Below are positions 15,169 through 22,721 of a DNA stretch of 39,159 bases, piece after piece. How positions within the stretch are numbered: position 1 is the stretch's first letter; each line of letters starts with the position of its first letter. The translations under genes were made by a program, and so were the position numbers. The stretch comes from CAIOSQ01 sp044359885 (GTDB taxonomy: Bacteria > Pseudomonadota > Alphaproteobacteria > CACIAM-22H2): positions 1 to 39,159 of the forward strand of contig JBIKLI010000002.1 in assembly GCA_044359885.1 (NCBI GenBank), in the 5' to 3' direction. Below the pieces are notes generated by a model. It did no database searches. It worked only from the letters and a program-made list of their open reading frames with translations, and was not told where the DNA came from.

Positions 15169-16191
15169 ATGAACATGGTCAACCGTCAGTGGCGCCTGCG
15201 CGCGCGGCCGGCCGGCATGCCGGCGGCCGACACCTGGGAGATGGTCGAGGGGCCGGTTCCCGAGCCAGGCGACGGCCAGGTACTGGCGCGCGCGTGCTGG
15301 CTGTCGGTCGACCCGTATATGCGCGGCCGGATCTCGGCGGGTCCCAGCTATGCCCGTCCGGTGGAGCCCGGCGAGGTGATGCAGGGCGGCGGGGTGGGCG
15401 TCGTGGTGGCGTCGCGCAATCCGGCACTGCGGCCTGGCGACATCGTCGAGAGCATGGGCTGGGGCTGGCAGGACTACGCGCTGCTGCCGCCCACGGGAAC
15501 GCGCAAGGTCGATCCGGCCCTGGGGCCGATGCGCCACGCCCTGGGGGTGCTGGGCATGCCGGGGCTCACGGCGTATTTCGCGCTGCTGGACGTCGGCGCG
15601 CCGCGGCCGGGAGACGTCGTGGCGGTGTCGTCTGCCTCCGGTGCCGTCGGCCAGGTCGTCGGCCAGATCGCGAAGCTGATGGGCTGCCGCACGATCGCCA
15701 TCGCCGGGGGACCGGAGAAGATCGCGTGGTGCCGCGAGCTCGGCTACGATTCCGGCGTTGACTACAAGGCGGGGGATCTGCGCGCCGCGCTGGCGGACGC
15801 TGCGCCGGACGGGATCGACGTCTATTTCGACAACACCGCCGGGCCGATCTTCGACGCCGTGATGGAGCGCATCAACCTGCGCGCGCGGATCGTCCAGTGC
15901 GGCACCATCGACACCTACAACCGGCCCGGGCAACCGGATGTCGGTCTGCGTCACCACCGCCAGATGCTGGTCAAGCGTGCGCGCTGGCAGGGCTTCCTCT
16001 ACACCGACTATGTCCATCGCAGCGAGGAAGGGCTGGCGCGGCTGGCGTCCTGGCTGCGCGAGGGGCGGCTGCGCTATCGCGAGGACATCGCCGAGGGGAT
16101 CGAGGCGATGCCCGGCGCGCTTCTGCGCGTCCTGTCCGGTGCCAATCTCGGCAAGCAACTGGTGCGGGTGTCGCCGGAGCCGGCGGGGTGA
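15169..16191 (+). CDS. Zinc-independent MDR-family NADP-dependent oxidoreductase
   Basis: A 340-residue medium-chain dehydrogenase/reductase of the leukotriene B4 dehydrogenase/CurA type, which reduces conjugated double bonds of enones with NADPH. N-terminal LSVDPYMRGRIS and the lack of structural and catalytic zinc cysteines fit this group. SSASGAVGQVVGQIAKLMGC (about residues 157-176) is the Rossmann motif; DNTAGPIFDAVMERIN and QMLVKRARWQGFLYTDY are typical later segments. ATG 15169 or 15175 could start it, preceded by GACGAGG. It is divergent from the sulfide dehydrogenase genes and converges with the TauD-like gene 19 bases on. No specific substrate is indicated. Confidence 0.88.
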   Translation: MNMVNRQWRLRARPAGMPAADTWEMVEGPVPEPGDGQVLARACWLSVDPYMRGRISAGPSYARPVEPGEVMQGGGVGVVVASRNPALRPGDIVESMGWGWQDYALLPPTGTRKVDPALGPMRHALGVLGMPGLTAYFALLDVGAPRPGDVVAVSSASGAVGQVVGQIAKLMGCRTIAIAGGPEKIAWCRELGYDSGVDYKAGDLRAALADAAPDGIDVYFDNTAGPIFDAVMERINLRARIVQCGTIDTYNRPGQPDVGLRHHRQMLVKRARWQGFLYTDYVHRSEEGLARLASWLREGRLRYREDIAEGIEAMPGALLRVLSGANLGKQLVRVSPEPAG

Positions 16192-16210
16192 GCCGCGTGG
16201 CCGGCCGGGT

Positions 16211-17074
16211 TCAGGCGCCGGCCGCGATCTGCGTCCAGCCCTCGACGGTGGTGCGATAGGTGACACGGCGATAGCCGCGGTAATCGTCGATCGCGGTGTG
16301 CAGCACCAGCGGATTGTTCCAGAGCAGCAACGTGCCCTGCGCCCAGCGCACGCGGCAGGTGAATTCCGGGCGCAGCGCCGTCGCCAGCAGATGATCGAGG
16401 ATCGGCCGGCTCTCGGCCTCGGTCAGGCCGTCGAAGCGGCTGATCACGGGGTTCACGAGCAGATAGCTGCGGCCGGTGCCGGGCTGTTCGCAGATGACCG
16501 GGTGCCGTGCCTCGACGACGTCGAGCCGGTCGCGATCGGCGCTAAGCCCCAGCCGCCCGGAGCGCGCGTTCACGGCATAGACGCCGCGCGCGCTGTGCAC
16601 ACCCGTCAGCCCGCGCAGAAGCCGTCGCATGCCTGGCGAGAGCGCGCGGCAGGCCTGGACCAGGCTGGCGAAGCAGGTGTCGCCGCCGACCGGCGGGATG
16701 GTCTCGCCGTAGAGCATGACGATGGCGGGCGGCTTTTCCATCCAGGCGAGATCCATGTGCCAGTGGTCGCCGACCACCGCGTCGCCGTCGCCGGGCTCGC
16801 GTACGAAGGCGACGATGTCCTCGAGACCGGGCAGGGGCGTGTGGACAGGGTTGCCGCTGAAGGGTCCGAAGCGCCGGGCAAGCCGATGCAGGCTTGGCGG
16901 ATCGAGACGCTGGTCCCGGATCGCCAGCACGAGATGGCGATCGAGTGCGCGCCTGATCTCGGCCACCGTCGCGGGGTCGTCGTCGGCGGCGAGATCGACG
17001 CCCCGCAGCTCGGCGCCGAGCACGCCGGTCAGCGGGGCGACCTCGAAGCGGGTGAAATCGGGGTCGCGCAGCAT
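16211..17074 (-). CDS. TauD/TfdA-family Fe(II)/2-oxoglutarate dioxygenase
   Basis: A 287-residue non-heme iron oxygenase that couples 2-oxoglutarate decarboxylation to substrate hydroxylation. The iron facial triad is visible: His106 and Asp108 in HWHMD, and His259 in LWNNPLVLHTAID, with Arg270 in YRRVTYR to bind the 2-oxoglutarate carboxylate. The length is standard. The best-known members cleave taurine or 2,4-D, but the family also hydroxylates amines and carnitine precursors, so the substrate is unassigned. It is the last gene of the minus-strand run, 13 bases after the iron alcohol dehydrogenase, suggesting a hydroxylation step in the same pathway. Confidence 0.9.
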   Translation of the reverse strand: MLRDPDFTRFEVAPLTGVLGAELRGVDLAADDDPATVAEIRRALDRHLVLAIRDQRLDPPSLHRLARRFGPFSGNPVHTPLPGLEDIVAFVREPGDGDAVVGDHWHMDLAWMEKPPAIVMLYGETIPPVGGDTCFASLVQACRALSPGMRRLLRGLTGVHSARGVYAVNARSGRLGLSADRDRLDVVEARHPVICEQPGTGRSYLLVNPVISRFDGLTEAESRPILDHLLATALRPEFTCRVRWAQGTLLLWNNPLVLHTAIDDYRGYRRVTYRTTVEGWTQIAAGA

Positions 17075-17087
17075 GGAGCCGGTGCTT

Positions 17088-18254
17088 TCAGAGCCGTCCG
17101 GCGAGGGCGGCCTCGTACATCGCGCGCATCTCCGCCACGCCGACCGGGACCGGGTTGCCGCCCGCCGTCGGATCCTCGGCGGCCATGCGCGAGAACAGGT
17201 CGAGATGCGCGGGCGTCACGCCGAGTTCGGCCAGCGTGTGCGGGATTCCGACTTCGCGGCGCAGGGAGAGCGCCCAGTCCATGAAGCCGTCGAAGCCCGG
17301 CCGGGGCAGGTCGAGATAGCGCGACAGGCGCACGATCTTGGACTCGATCGCCGGCCGGTTGAACATCAGCACATAGGGCATCGCGACGGCGTTGGTCAGG
17401 CCGTGATGCGTGTCGAGGACAGCGCCCACGGGGTGCGACAGCGAATGGATCGCGCCCAGCCCCTTCTGGAACGCGGTCGAGCCCATCTGCGAGGCGGCGA
17501 GCATATGCGCGCGCGCCTCGATGTCGGCGCCATCGGCCACCGCGCGCGCCAGGTTCTCCTTGACCAGCCGCATGCCCTCGACCGCGATGCCGTCGGCGTA
17601 GGGATGATGGAAGGGCGCGCAATAGGCCTCGAGCAGATGGATGAAGGCATCGAGGCCCGTGCCGGCGGTCAGCTTTGGCGGCAGGCCGACGGTCAGTTCG
17701 GGATCGGCGACGACCACGGCCGGCATCATCTTCGGATGGAAGATGACCTTCTTGGTCCGCGTCTCCTCGTTGGTGATCACGCCGGCGCGCCCGGTCTCCG
17801 ATCCGGTCCCGGCGGTCGTCGGGACCGCGACGACAGGCGCGATGCCGTCGGGATTGGCGCGCGTCCACCAGTCGCCGACATCCTCGAAATCCCACATCGG
17901 CCGGGTCTGCTGCGCCATGAACGCGATGACCTTGCCGCAGTCGAGTGCGCTGCCGCCGCCGATCGCGATCACCCCGTCATGCCCGCCGGCGCGCAGCACG
18001 GCGAGCCCGTCCGCGACGTTGCGCGCCACCGGATTGGGCTTCACGTCGCTGAACACCGCGTCGCCCAGGCCTGCCTGGCGGCAGATCCCGACGATCCGCG
18101 CGAACATGTCCAGCCGCGCGAGGCCGGGGTCGGTGACGATCAGCGGCCGCGCGATCCGTGCGGCCGCGCAGGCCTGCGGCAGCTCGGCGATGCGCCCGGC
18201 GCCGAAGCGGATCGCGGTCGGAAAATTCCAGTTGCCCTTGAGTTCGATCGTCAC
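17088..18254 (-). CDS. Iron-containing (type III) alcohol dehydrogenase
   Basis: A 388-residue NAD-dependent dehydrogenase of the FucO/AdhB group. The NAD-binding GGGSALDCGK is at about residues 99-108, and PTTAGTGSE is the second nucleotide-site segment. The four metal ligands expected from FucO are all in place: Asp202 and His206 (LDAFIH), His270 (IHSLSHPVG) and His284 (HHGLTN). It oxidises a primary alcohol to an aldehyde or runs in reverse. The aldehyde dehydrogenase gene ends 21 bases upstream and the ligase gene precedes that. The simplest reading is sequential alcohol-to-aldehyde-to-acid oxidation of a gamma-glutamylated amino alcohol (inference). Confidence 0.93.
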   Translation of the reverse strand: MTIELKGNWNFPTAIRFGAGRIAELPQACAAARIARPLIVTDPGLARLDMFARIVGICRQAGLGDAVFSDVKPNPVARNVADGLAVLRAGGHDGVIAIGGGSALDCGKVIAFMAQQTRPMWDFEDVGDWWTRANPDGIAPVVAVPTTAGTGSETGRAGVITNEETRTKKVIFHPKMMPAVVVADPELTVGLPPKLTAGTGLDAFIHLLEAYCAPFHHPYADGIAVEGMRLVKENLARAVADGADIEARAHMLAASQMGSTAFQKGLGAIHSLSHPVGAVLDTHHGLTNAVAMPYVLMFNRPAIESKIVRLSRYLDLPRPGFDGFMDWALSLRREVGIPHTLAELGVTPAHLDLFSRMAAEDPTAGGNPVPVGVAEMRAMYEAALAGRL

Positions 18255-18275
18255 GGTGGCCTCGCTCGTTCGCGG

Positions 18276-19673
18276 TCAGGTCGTCGCGGTGCGCAGATGG
18301 AAGGATTTCGGCCGGGTCAGATAGTCGTAGCCCAGGCGCGACAGGGTGCAGCCGCGCCCCGAATCCTTGACGCCGGTCCAGGCCAGCTCGGGATCGAGAT
18401 AGTCGCAGCGGTTCATGAACCAGGTGCCGGTGGCGACGCGATCGCCGATGGCGATCGCCGCGTCGGGATCCGAGGTCCAGATCGCCGCGGTCAGGCCATA
18501 GGCGCTGTCGTTCATCAGCCGCACGGCTTCGTCGTCCGAGGCGACCTTCATGATCCCGATCACCGGCCCGAAGCTCTCCTCGGTCATGACGCGCATGGAA
18601 TGATCGACATCGACGAGCACATGCGGCGCCAGATACGCGGTGCCCGGCGCATCGGCGGCGAAACCCTTCGGGTCGACCAGCGAGCGCGCCCCTGCGGCCA
18701 CGGCTTCGGCGATCTGGTCCCGCACGAAGCTGGCCGCCGCGGCCCGCACCATGGGGCCCAGCGTCGTCGCGGCGTCGCGCGGATCGCCGAGGACGTAGGC
18801 GCGCGTCAGCGCCACGAAGCCGTCGACGAAGCGGTCGTAGACTTCGGCATGCACGTAGATCCGCTCGATGCCGCAGCAGCTCTGGCCCGAATTGAAGAAC
18901 GCGCCGTCGACGAGGTTCTCCACCGCGTGTCCCAGATCGCAGTCCGCGCGGACATAGGCGGGGTCCTTGCCGCCAAGCTCGAGCCCCAGGCCGATGAACC
19001 GCTCCTTCGCCGCGCGCGTCACCGCATGCCCGCCCGGCACCGAACCGGTGAAGGCGACGAAGTCGACGCCGTCGTGGCCGACGAGCGTTTCGGTATCCGC
19101 GTGGCCCAGATGCAGGATCTGGAACACGCCCTCGGGCAGGCCCGCGCGCGCCAGACCGTCCCGGAACGCCTCGGCGACCAGCGGCGTCTGATGCGAATGC
19201 TTGAGGATCACCGCGTTGCCGGCGATCAGCGCCGGCACGATCGCGTTGACCGCCGTCAGGTAGGGGTAGTTCCATGGCGCGATCACGAAGACCACGCCAA
19301 GCGGTTCCTTGCGGATGAAGCGCGTGAAGCCGGGTTTCTGCGCGGCGGGCAGATCGGCCAGCGCCGACGGTGCCAGCTCAACCATCTTGCGCGTGCGCTC
19401 GGCGAGCCCGCCGCCGATCTCGTTGGGGGTGTAGCGGACCGGCCGCCCCATCTGCAGCGTCAGGTCGGCGCCGAGCCGCGCCTTGTCGGCGGTCATGATG
19501 TCGGCGAAGGCGGCGCAGATCGCCATGCGCTGGGCGAGCGGAACGCCCCGCCACTCGGCCTGGGCGCGGCGCGCGGTCTCGACGGCCCGGGCGGCCTGGG
19601 CGGCGGAGGCGAGGGGCCGCTCGGCGACGAGATGGCCGTCGATCGGGGAGAAGCAGCGCAGCATGCCGGTCAT
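18276..19673 (-). CDS. NAD(P)-dependent aldehyde dehydrogenase
   Basis: A 465-residue aldehyde dehydrogenase. The active-site asparagine lies in IAPWNYP (Asn135), the general base in GLELGGKD (Glu232), and the nucleophile is Cys266 in FFNSGQSCC. EESFGPVIGI and the C-terminal DSGRGCTLSRLGYDYLT are also typical. ATG 19673 is used because it begins the family N-terminus (CFSPIDGHLVAERPL) and lies two bases after the stop of the upstream ligase gene; a longer reading from 19745 would run into that gene. It resembles succinate-semialdehyde and gamma-glutamyl-aminoaldehyde dehydrogenases (PuuC-like role), but similarity alone does not fix the substrate. Confidence 0.92.
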   Translation of the reverse strand: MTGMLRCFSPIDGHLVAERPLASAAQAARAVETARRAQAEWRGVPLAQRMAICAAFADIMTADKARLGADLTLQMGRPVRYTPNEIGGGLAERTRKMVELAPSALADLPAAQKPGFTRFIRKEPLGVVFVIAPWNYPYLTAVNAIVPALIAGNAVILKHSHQTPLVAEAFRDGLARAGLPEGVFQILHLGHADTETLVGHDGVDFVAFTGSVPGGHAVTRAAKERFIGLGLELGGKDPAYVRADCDLGHAVENLVDGAFFNSGQSCCGIERIYVHAEVYDRFVDGFVALTRAYVLGDPRDAATTLGPMVRAAAASFVRDQIAEAVAAGARSLVDPKGFAADAPGTAYLAPHVLVDVDHSMRVMTEESFGPVIGIMKVASDDEAVRLMNDSAYGLTAAIWTSDPDAAIAIGDRVATGTWFMNRCDYLDPELAWTGVKDSGRGCTLSRLGYDYLTRPKSFHLRTATT

Positions 19674-19675
19674 GG

Positions 19676-21046
19676 TCAGATGATCTCGAAATAGCGATCG
19701 AGTTCCCAATCGCTGATGTGCTTGCGGAATTCGCGCTCTTCCCACTCGCGCGTGGCGGCGTAGTGATCGACGAAGGCGTCGCCGAACAGTCCGCGCGCGG
19801 CCTTCGAGCCCCTGAGCCGTCCGGCTGCCTCGGTCAGCGTGCGCGGCAGCTGCAGTCTCGCCGGTCGCTTGATCTCGTAGGCGTTGCCGCGGATCGGTTC
19901 GCCCGGATCGAGATCGTTCTCGATGCCCCAGAGCCCCGATCCGATCGCCGCGGCCAGCGCCAGATAGGGGTTCCCGTCCGCGGCGGCGACGCGGTACTCG
20001 ACGCGCGTCGATTTCGCCGAACCCGGGATGACGCGCAGGGCCGTCGTCCTGTTCTCCACCCCCCAGGCGGCCTGGGTCGGCGCCCAGAAGCCGGGGATGA
20101 GGCGGCGATAGGAATTCACCGTCGGGGCGACCATCGCCAGCATCTCAGGCATCAGCGCCTGCTGGCCGGCGACGAACTGGCGCATGGTGCGCGACATGCG
20201 ATGCGCGCCGGCCTCGTCGTGGAAGGCCGAGACGCCGCGCGCGCGGTCCCAGAGCGACATGTGGATATGCCCACCGCAGCCGGGCCAGTCCTTGGACCAC
20301 TTCGCCATGAAGGTGGCGAGCCATCCGCGCTGCTGTGCGAAGACCTTGACGAAGGTCTTGAACAGGGCTGCCTTGTCGGTCGCGGACAGGGCGTCGTCGA
20401 CGCGCAAGGCAGCCTCGAGCACGCCGGCGCCGGTCTCCGTGTGCAGGCCTTCGAGGCCCATGTCCATGGCCTCGCACTTGTCGAGCAGGTCGCGATACCA
20501 GTCCGCGTGCACGGAGTTGCGCAGCACCGAATAGCCGAAGAAGCCCGGGCTGATCGGCTTGAGGTCGCGATAGCGCTTTTCCCGGATGCTGTGCGGCGTC
20601 TCCTCGAAGACGAAGAACTCGTATTCGAACCCGGCCTTGATGTCGAAGCCGAGCCGGCCGGCGCGCTCGATCACCCGGCGCAGCGTGCCGCGCGGGCAGA
20701 TCGCCTCGGCCGGCGGCGCGAACTCGCAAAGGAAGAAGAGGCCGCCGGGCTCCGACGGCAGGTCGCGGCAGCTTTCGGGAACGATCCTGACCGCGGCGTC
20801 CGGATAGGCCGTATGCCAGCCCGTGTAGGTCACGTTGTCGTAGAGCTGGTCGTTCGAATCCCACCCCAGCACGACGTCGCAGAAGCCGAAGCCGCCGTCG
20901 AGGGCGGAGAAGAACTTGTCGCGGTGCAGATACTTGCCGCGCAGGATGCCGTCGACGTCGTGGACGCCGACCTTGACGTGGGAGAGGTTGCGCTCGCGAA
21001 CGATGATGCGCGCATCCTCGACGGTTCGGACGGCTCTCGGATCCAT
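19676..21046 (-). CDS. Glutamine-synthetase-family ligase (gamma-glutamylamine synthetase-like)
   Basis: A 456-residue ATP-dependent ligase of the glutamine synthetase fold. Metal-binding glutamates are seen in AGFEYEFFVFE and LHTETGAGVLEAAL. GCGGHIHMSLWD holds the glutamate-binding histidine, and GVENRTTALRVIPG with RVEYRVAAADGNPYLALAA forms the phosphate/ATP end. It is closer in outline to PuuA/IpuC and related enzymes that join glutamate to polyamines, ethanolamine or alkylamines than to housekeeping GlnA; it lacks the adenylylation-loop tyrosine context I would expect in GlnA. The start ATG 21046 has AGGAGGGG six bases upstream. It heads the four-gene run, consistent with a first activation step. 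Confidence 0.88.
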   Translation of the reverse strand: MDPRAVRTVEDARIIVRERNLSHVKVGVHDVDGILRGKYLHRDKFFSALDGGFGFCDVVLGWDSNDQLYDNVTYTGWHTAYPDAAVRIVPESCRDLPSEPGGLFFLCEFAPPAEAICPRGTLRRVIERAGRLGFDIKAGFEYEFFVFEETPHSIREKRYRDLKPISPGFFGYSVLRNSVHADWYRDLLDKCEAMDMGLEGLHTETGAGVLEAALRVDDALSATDKAALFKTFVKVFAQQRGWLATFMAKWSKDWPGCGGHIHMSLWDRARGVSAFHDEAGAHRMSRTMRQFVAGQQALMPEMLAMVAPTVNSYRRLIPGFWAPTQAAWGVENRTTALRVIPGSAKSTRVEYRVAAADGNPYLALAAAIGSGLWGIENDLDPGEPIRGNAYEIKRPARLQLPRTLTEAAGRLRGSKAARGLFGDAFVDHYAATREWEEREFRKHISDWELDRYFEII

Positions 21047-21102
21047 GGACCCCTCCTGACGCACGCTGGGGTTTTATCCGGAAAGCGACGGGCGCGGAAG
21101 GC

Positions 21103-21130
21103 TTGGAAACCCCCGCCGCGCGGCTACACT
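21103..21130 (+). promoter_or_regulatory. Candidate promoter giving a leaderless methyltransferase transcript
   Basis: TTGGAA (21103-21108) and TACACT (21125-21130) are separated by 16 bases. Initiation about seven bases later would fall at or just before the ATG at 21139. No purine-rich ribosome site exists between the -10 and the ATG, which fits leaderless translation. Confidence 0.4.
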
Positions 21131-21138
21131 GCGATACC

Positions 21139-22155
21139 ATGAGGAAGAATGTTCCGCCGGCGGCGCGCCGTCCGGCCCCCGGGGCCGCGTCCCTCGGCGA
21201 CGCGATCATGGGGGGCTTCGGCATCCGTGCCGCGGGGGGGGCCGATTTCGCGGCGGTCGAGAAGATGCTGGCGGCGCCGGCCGACCCGGCCGCCATAAGG
21301 CTGTCGCGGCTGCGCGAGCGCGAAAAGGACGAGGAGAGGCTGCGCGGATTGCGGTCGTCGTTGCTGGCTTCGCCCGACGACGCGGGGCTGCTGGAGGCGA
21401 TGGCCCAGTGCCTGCGCCGGCTGGAGCGGAAGGCGGAGGCGCTCGAGGCCTACCGGCGGCTCGAACGCATCGCGCCGGGACGCGCCGACATCGCCCATAT
21501 GGTCGCCGCACTGTCGGGCGACGCGCGGCCGGAGCGCGCGTCGGAGGACTATGTCCGCCAGGAATTCGACGCCTTCGCGGACCAGTTCGACGCGACACTG
21601 ACGAACTGGCTGGATTATCGCGCGCCGCAGCTCGTCGCCGAGGCCGTCCGCGCGGCGCTCGGGGAGCGCGCGGTCACGGCGTCGACGATCGACCTGGGCT
21701 GCGGCACGGGTCTGGCGGCGCCGCTGCTGCGGCCGATGACCCGCCGGCTCGAGGGCGTCGACCTGTCGCCGCGCATGCTCGAGAAGGCGCGCGCGCGCGG
21801 CGGCTACGACGCGCTCCACGAGGGCGAGATCGGAAAGTTCCTGGCGCCGCGTCGCGCGCGCTACACCCTGGCCGTCGCCTGCGACGTGTTCTGCTATTTC
21901 GGCGAGCTGGCGCCGGCCTTCGCGGCGGTCGCGGCGGCCTTGAAGCCGGGCGCGCTGTTCGCCTTCACGGTCGAACGGCACGCGGGCGAGGGCTATGCGC
22001 TGGGCGCCAGCGGCCGCTACGCGCATGGCGACGGTTTCGTGCGCGCGGCGGCGGCCGCAGCCGGTTTCGCGCTTGTCCACGAAGCCGAGGTGGCGCTGCG
22101 CACCGAGATGCACCGGCCGGTGGCCGGCGGTTGCTATCTCTTCCGGCGTCCCTGA
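21139..22155 (+). CDS. TPR-containing class I SAM-dependent methyltransferase
   Basis: A 338-residue protein. Residues ~55-115 are helical with tetratricopeptide-like repeats (LLEAMAQCLRRLERKAEALEAYRRL). This is followed by YVRQEFDAFADQFD, a common lead-in to the methyltransferase domain, and the SAM-binding motif I DLGCGTGLAAPLL. Motif II (GVDLSPRMLEKAR) and the AVACDVFCYFGEL segment complete the Rossmann core. The target could be a small molecule or protein; TPR-methyltransferase fusions are uncharacterised in most cases. ATG 21139 has no ribosome site but a promoter-like sequence just upstream. The last 22 bases overlap the 3' end of the opposite-strand pyrophosphatase gene. Confidence 0.85.
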   Translation: MRKNVPPAARRPAPGAASLGDAIMGGFGIRAAGGADFAAVEKMLAAPADPAAIRLSRLREREKDEERLRGLRSSLLASPDDAGLLEAMAQCLRRLERKAEALEAYRRLERIAPGRADIAHMVAALSGDARPERASEDYVRQEFDAFADQFDATLTNWLDYRAPQLVAEAVRAALGERAVTASTIDLGCGTGLAAPLLRPMTRRLEGVDLSPRMLEKARARGGYDALHEGEIGKFLAPRRARYTLAVACDVFCYFGELAPAFAAVAAALKPGALFAFTVERHAGEGYALGASGRYAHGDGFVRAAAAAAGFALVHEAEVALRTEMHRPVAGGCYLFRRP

Positions 22156-22721
22156 CGGCGCGACGCGCGGGCGGGCTTCGTCGGCTTGCGTTCCGCGCCG
22201 CGTTCGCGGGCGATCGCCGCCCGGATCAGGTCGGCGGCCTCGGCCGGATCGGCCCAGCGCACGACCGTCACCCACTTGCCCTTCTCCAGATCCTTGTAGT
22301 GCTGGAAGAAATGCGCGATCTGCTCGCACAGGATCTCGGGCAGGTCGCGGAAGGACTTCACCGCGCGGTAGAAGGGATGGAGCTTGTCCACCGGCACCGC
22401 GATGATCTTCTCGTCCTGGCCGGACTCGTCCTTCATCAGCAGCGCCCCGATCGGTCGCGACCGCACGATCGCGCCGGGCACGACCGGGACCTGCCCGACG
22501 ACCAGGACGTCGCAGGGATCGCCGTCGTCCGATCTGGTTCCGGGGATGAACCCGTAATTGCCGGGATAGTACATCGCGGTGTGCAGGAAGCGGTCGACCC
22601 GCAACGCGCCGGAGCGCTTGTCGAGTTCGTACTTCACCGGCACGCCGCCCTGCGGGATCTCGATGACGACGTTGATGTCCCAGGGCGGATCCTCGCCCGG
22701 GGGGATTTCGAGGATGTTCAT
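22134..22721 (-). CDS. ppa: Inorganic pyrophosphatase (class A)
   Basis: A 195-residue soluble family I pyrophosphatase that hydrolyses PPi to two phosphates and pulls PPi-releasing reactions forward. The metal-binding signature DDGDPCDVLV (Asp66, Asp68, Asp71) is intact, and the N-terminus (IEIPQGGVPVKYELDK) and YYPGNYGFIP are characteristic. The last ~20 residues form a lysine/arginine-rich tail (RASRRQGRRKR) beyond the usual core. The start ATG overlaps the stop of the upstream acyl-CoA synthetase gene as ATGA, so the two are probably translated in coupling. The pairing makes biochemical sense because the synthetase releases PPi. Confidence 0.95.
   Translation of the reverse strand: MNILEIPPGEDPPWDINVVIEIPQGGVPVKYELDKRSGALRVDRFLHTAMYYPGNYGFIPGTRSDDGDPCDVLVVGQVPVVPGAIVRSRPIGALLMKDESGQDEKIIAVPVDKLHPFYRAVKSFRDLPEILCEQIAHFFQHYKDLEKGKWVTVVRWADPAEAADLIRAAIARERGAERKPTKPARASRRQGRRKR

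Noticed and set aside
16716..19694. A 992-codon open frame on the + strand opposite the dioxygenase, alcohol dehydrogenase and aldehyde dehydrogenase genes
   Set aside because: It is antisense to genes with intact catalytic motifs, its product is rich in Arg, His and Gly without any domain, and long antisense frames are expected at this GC content.
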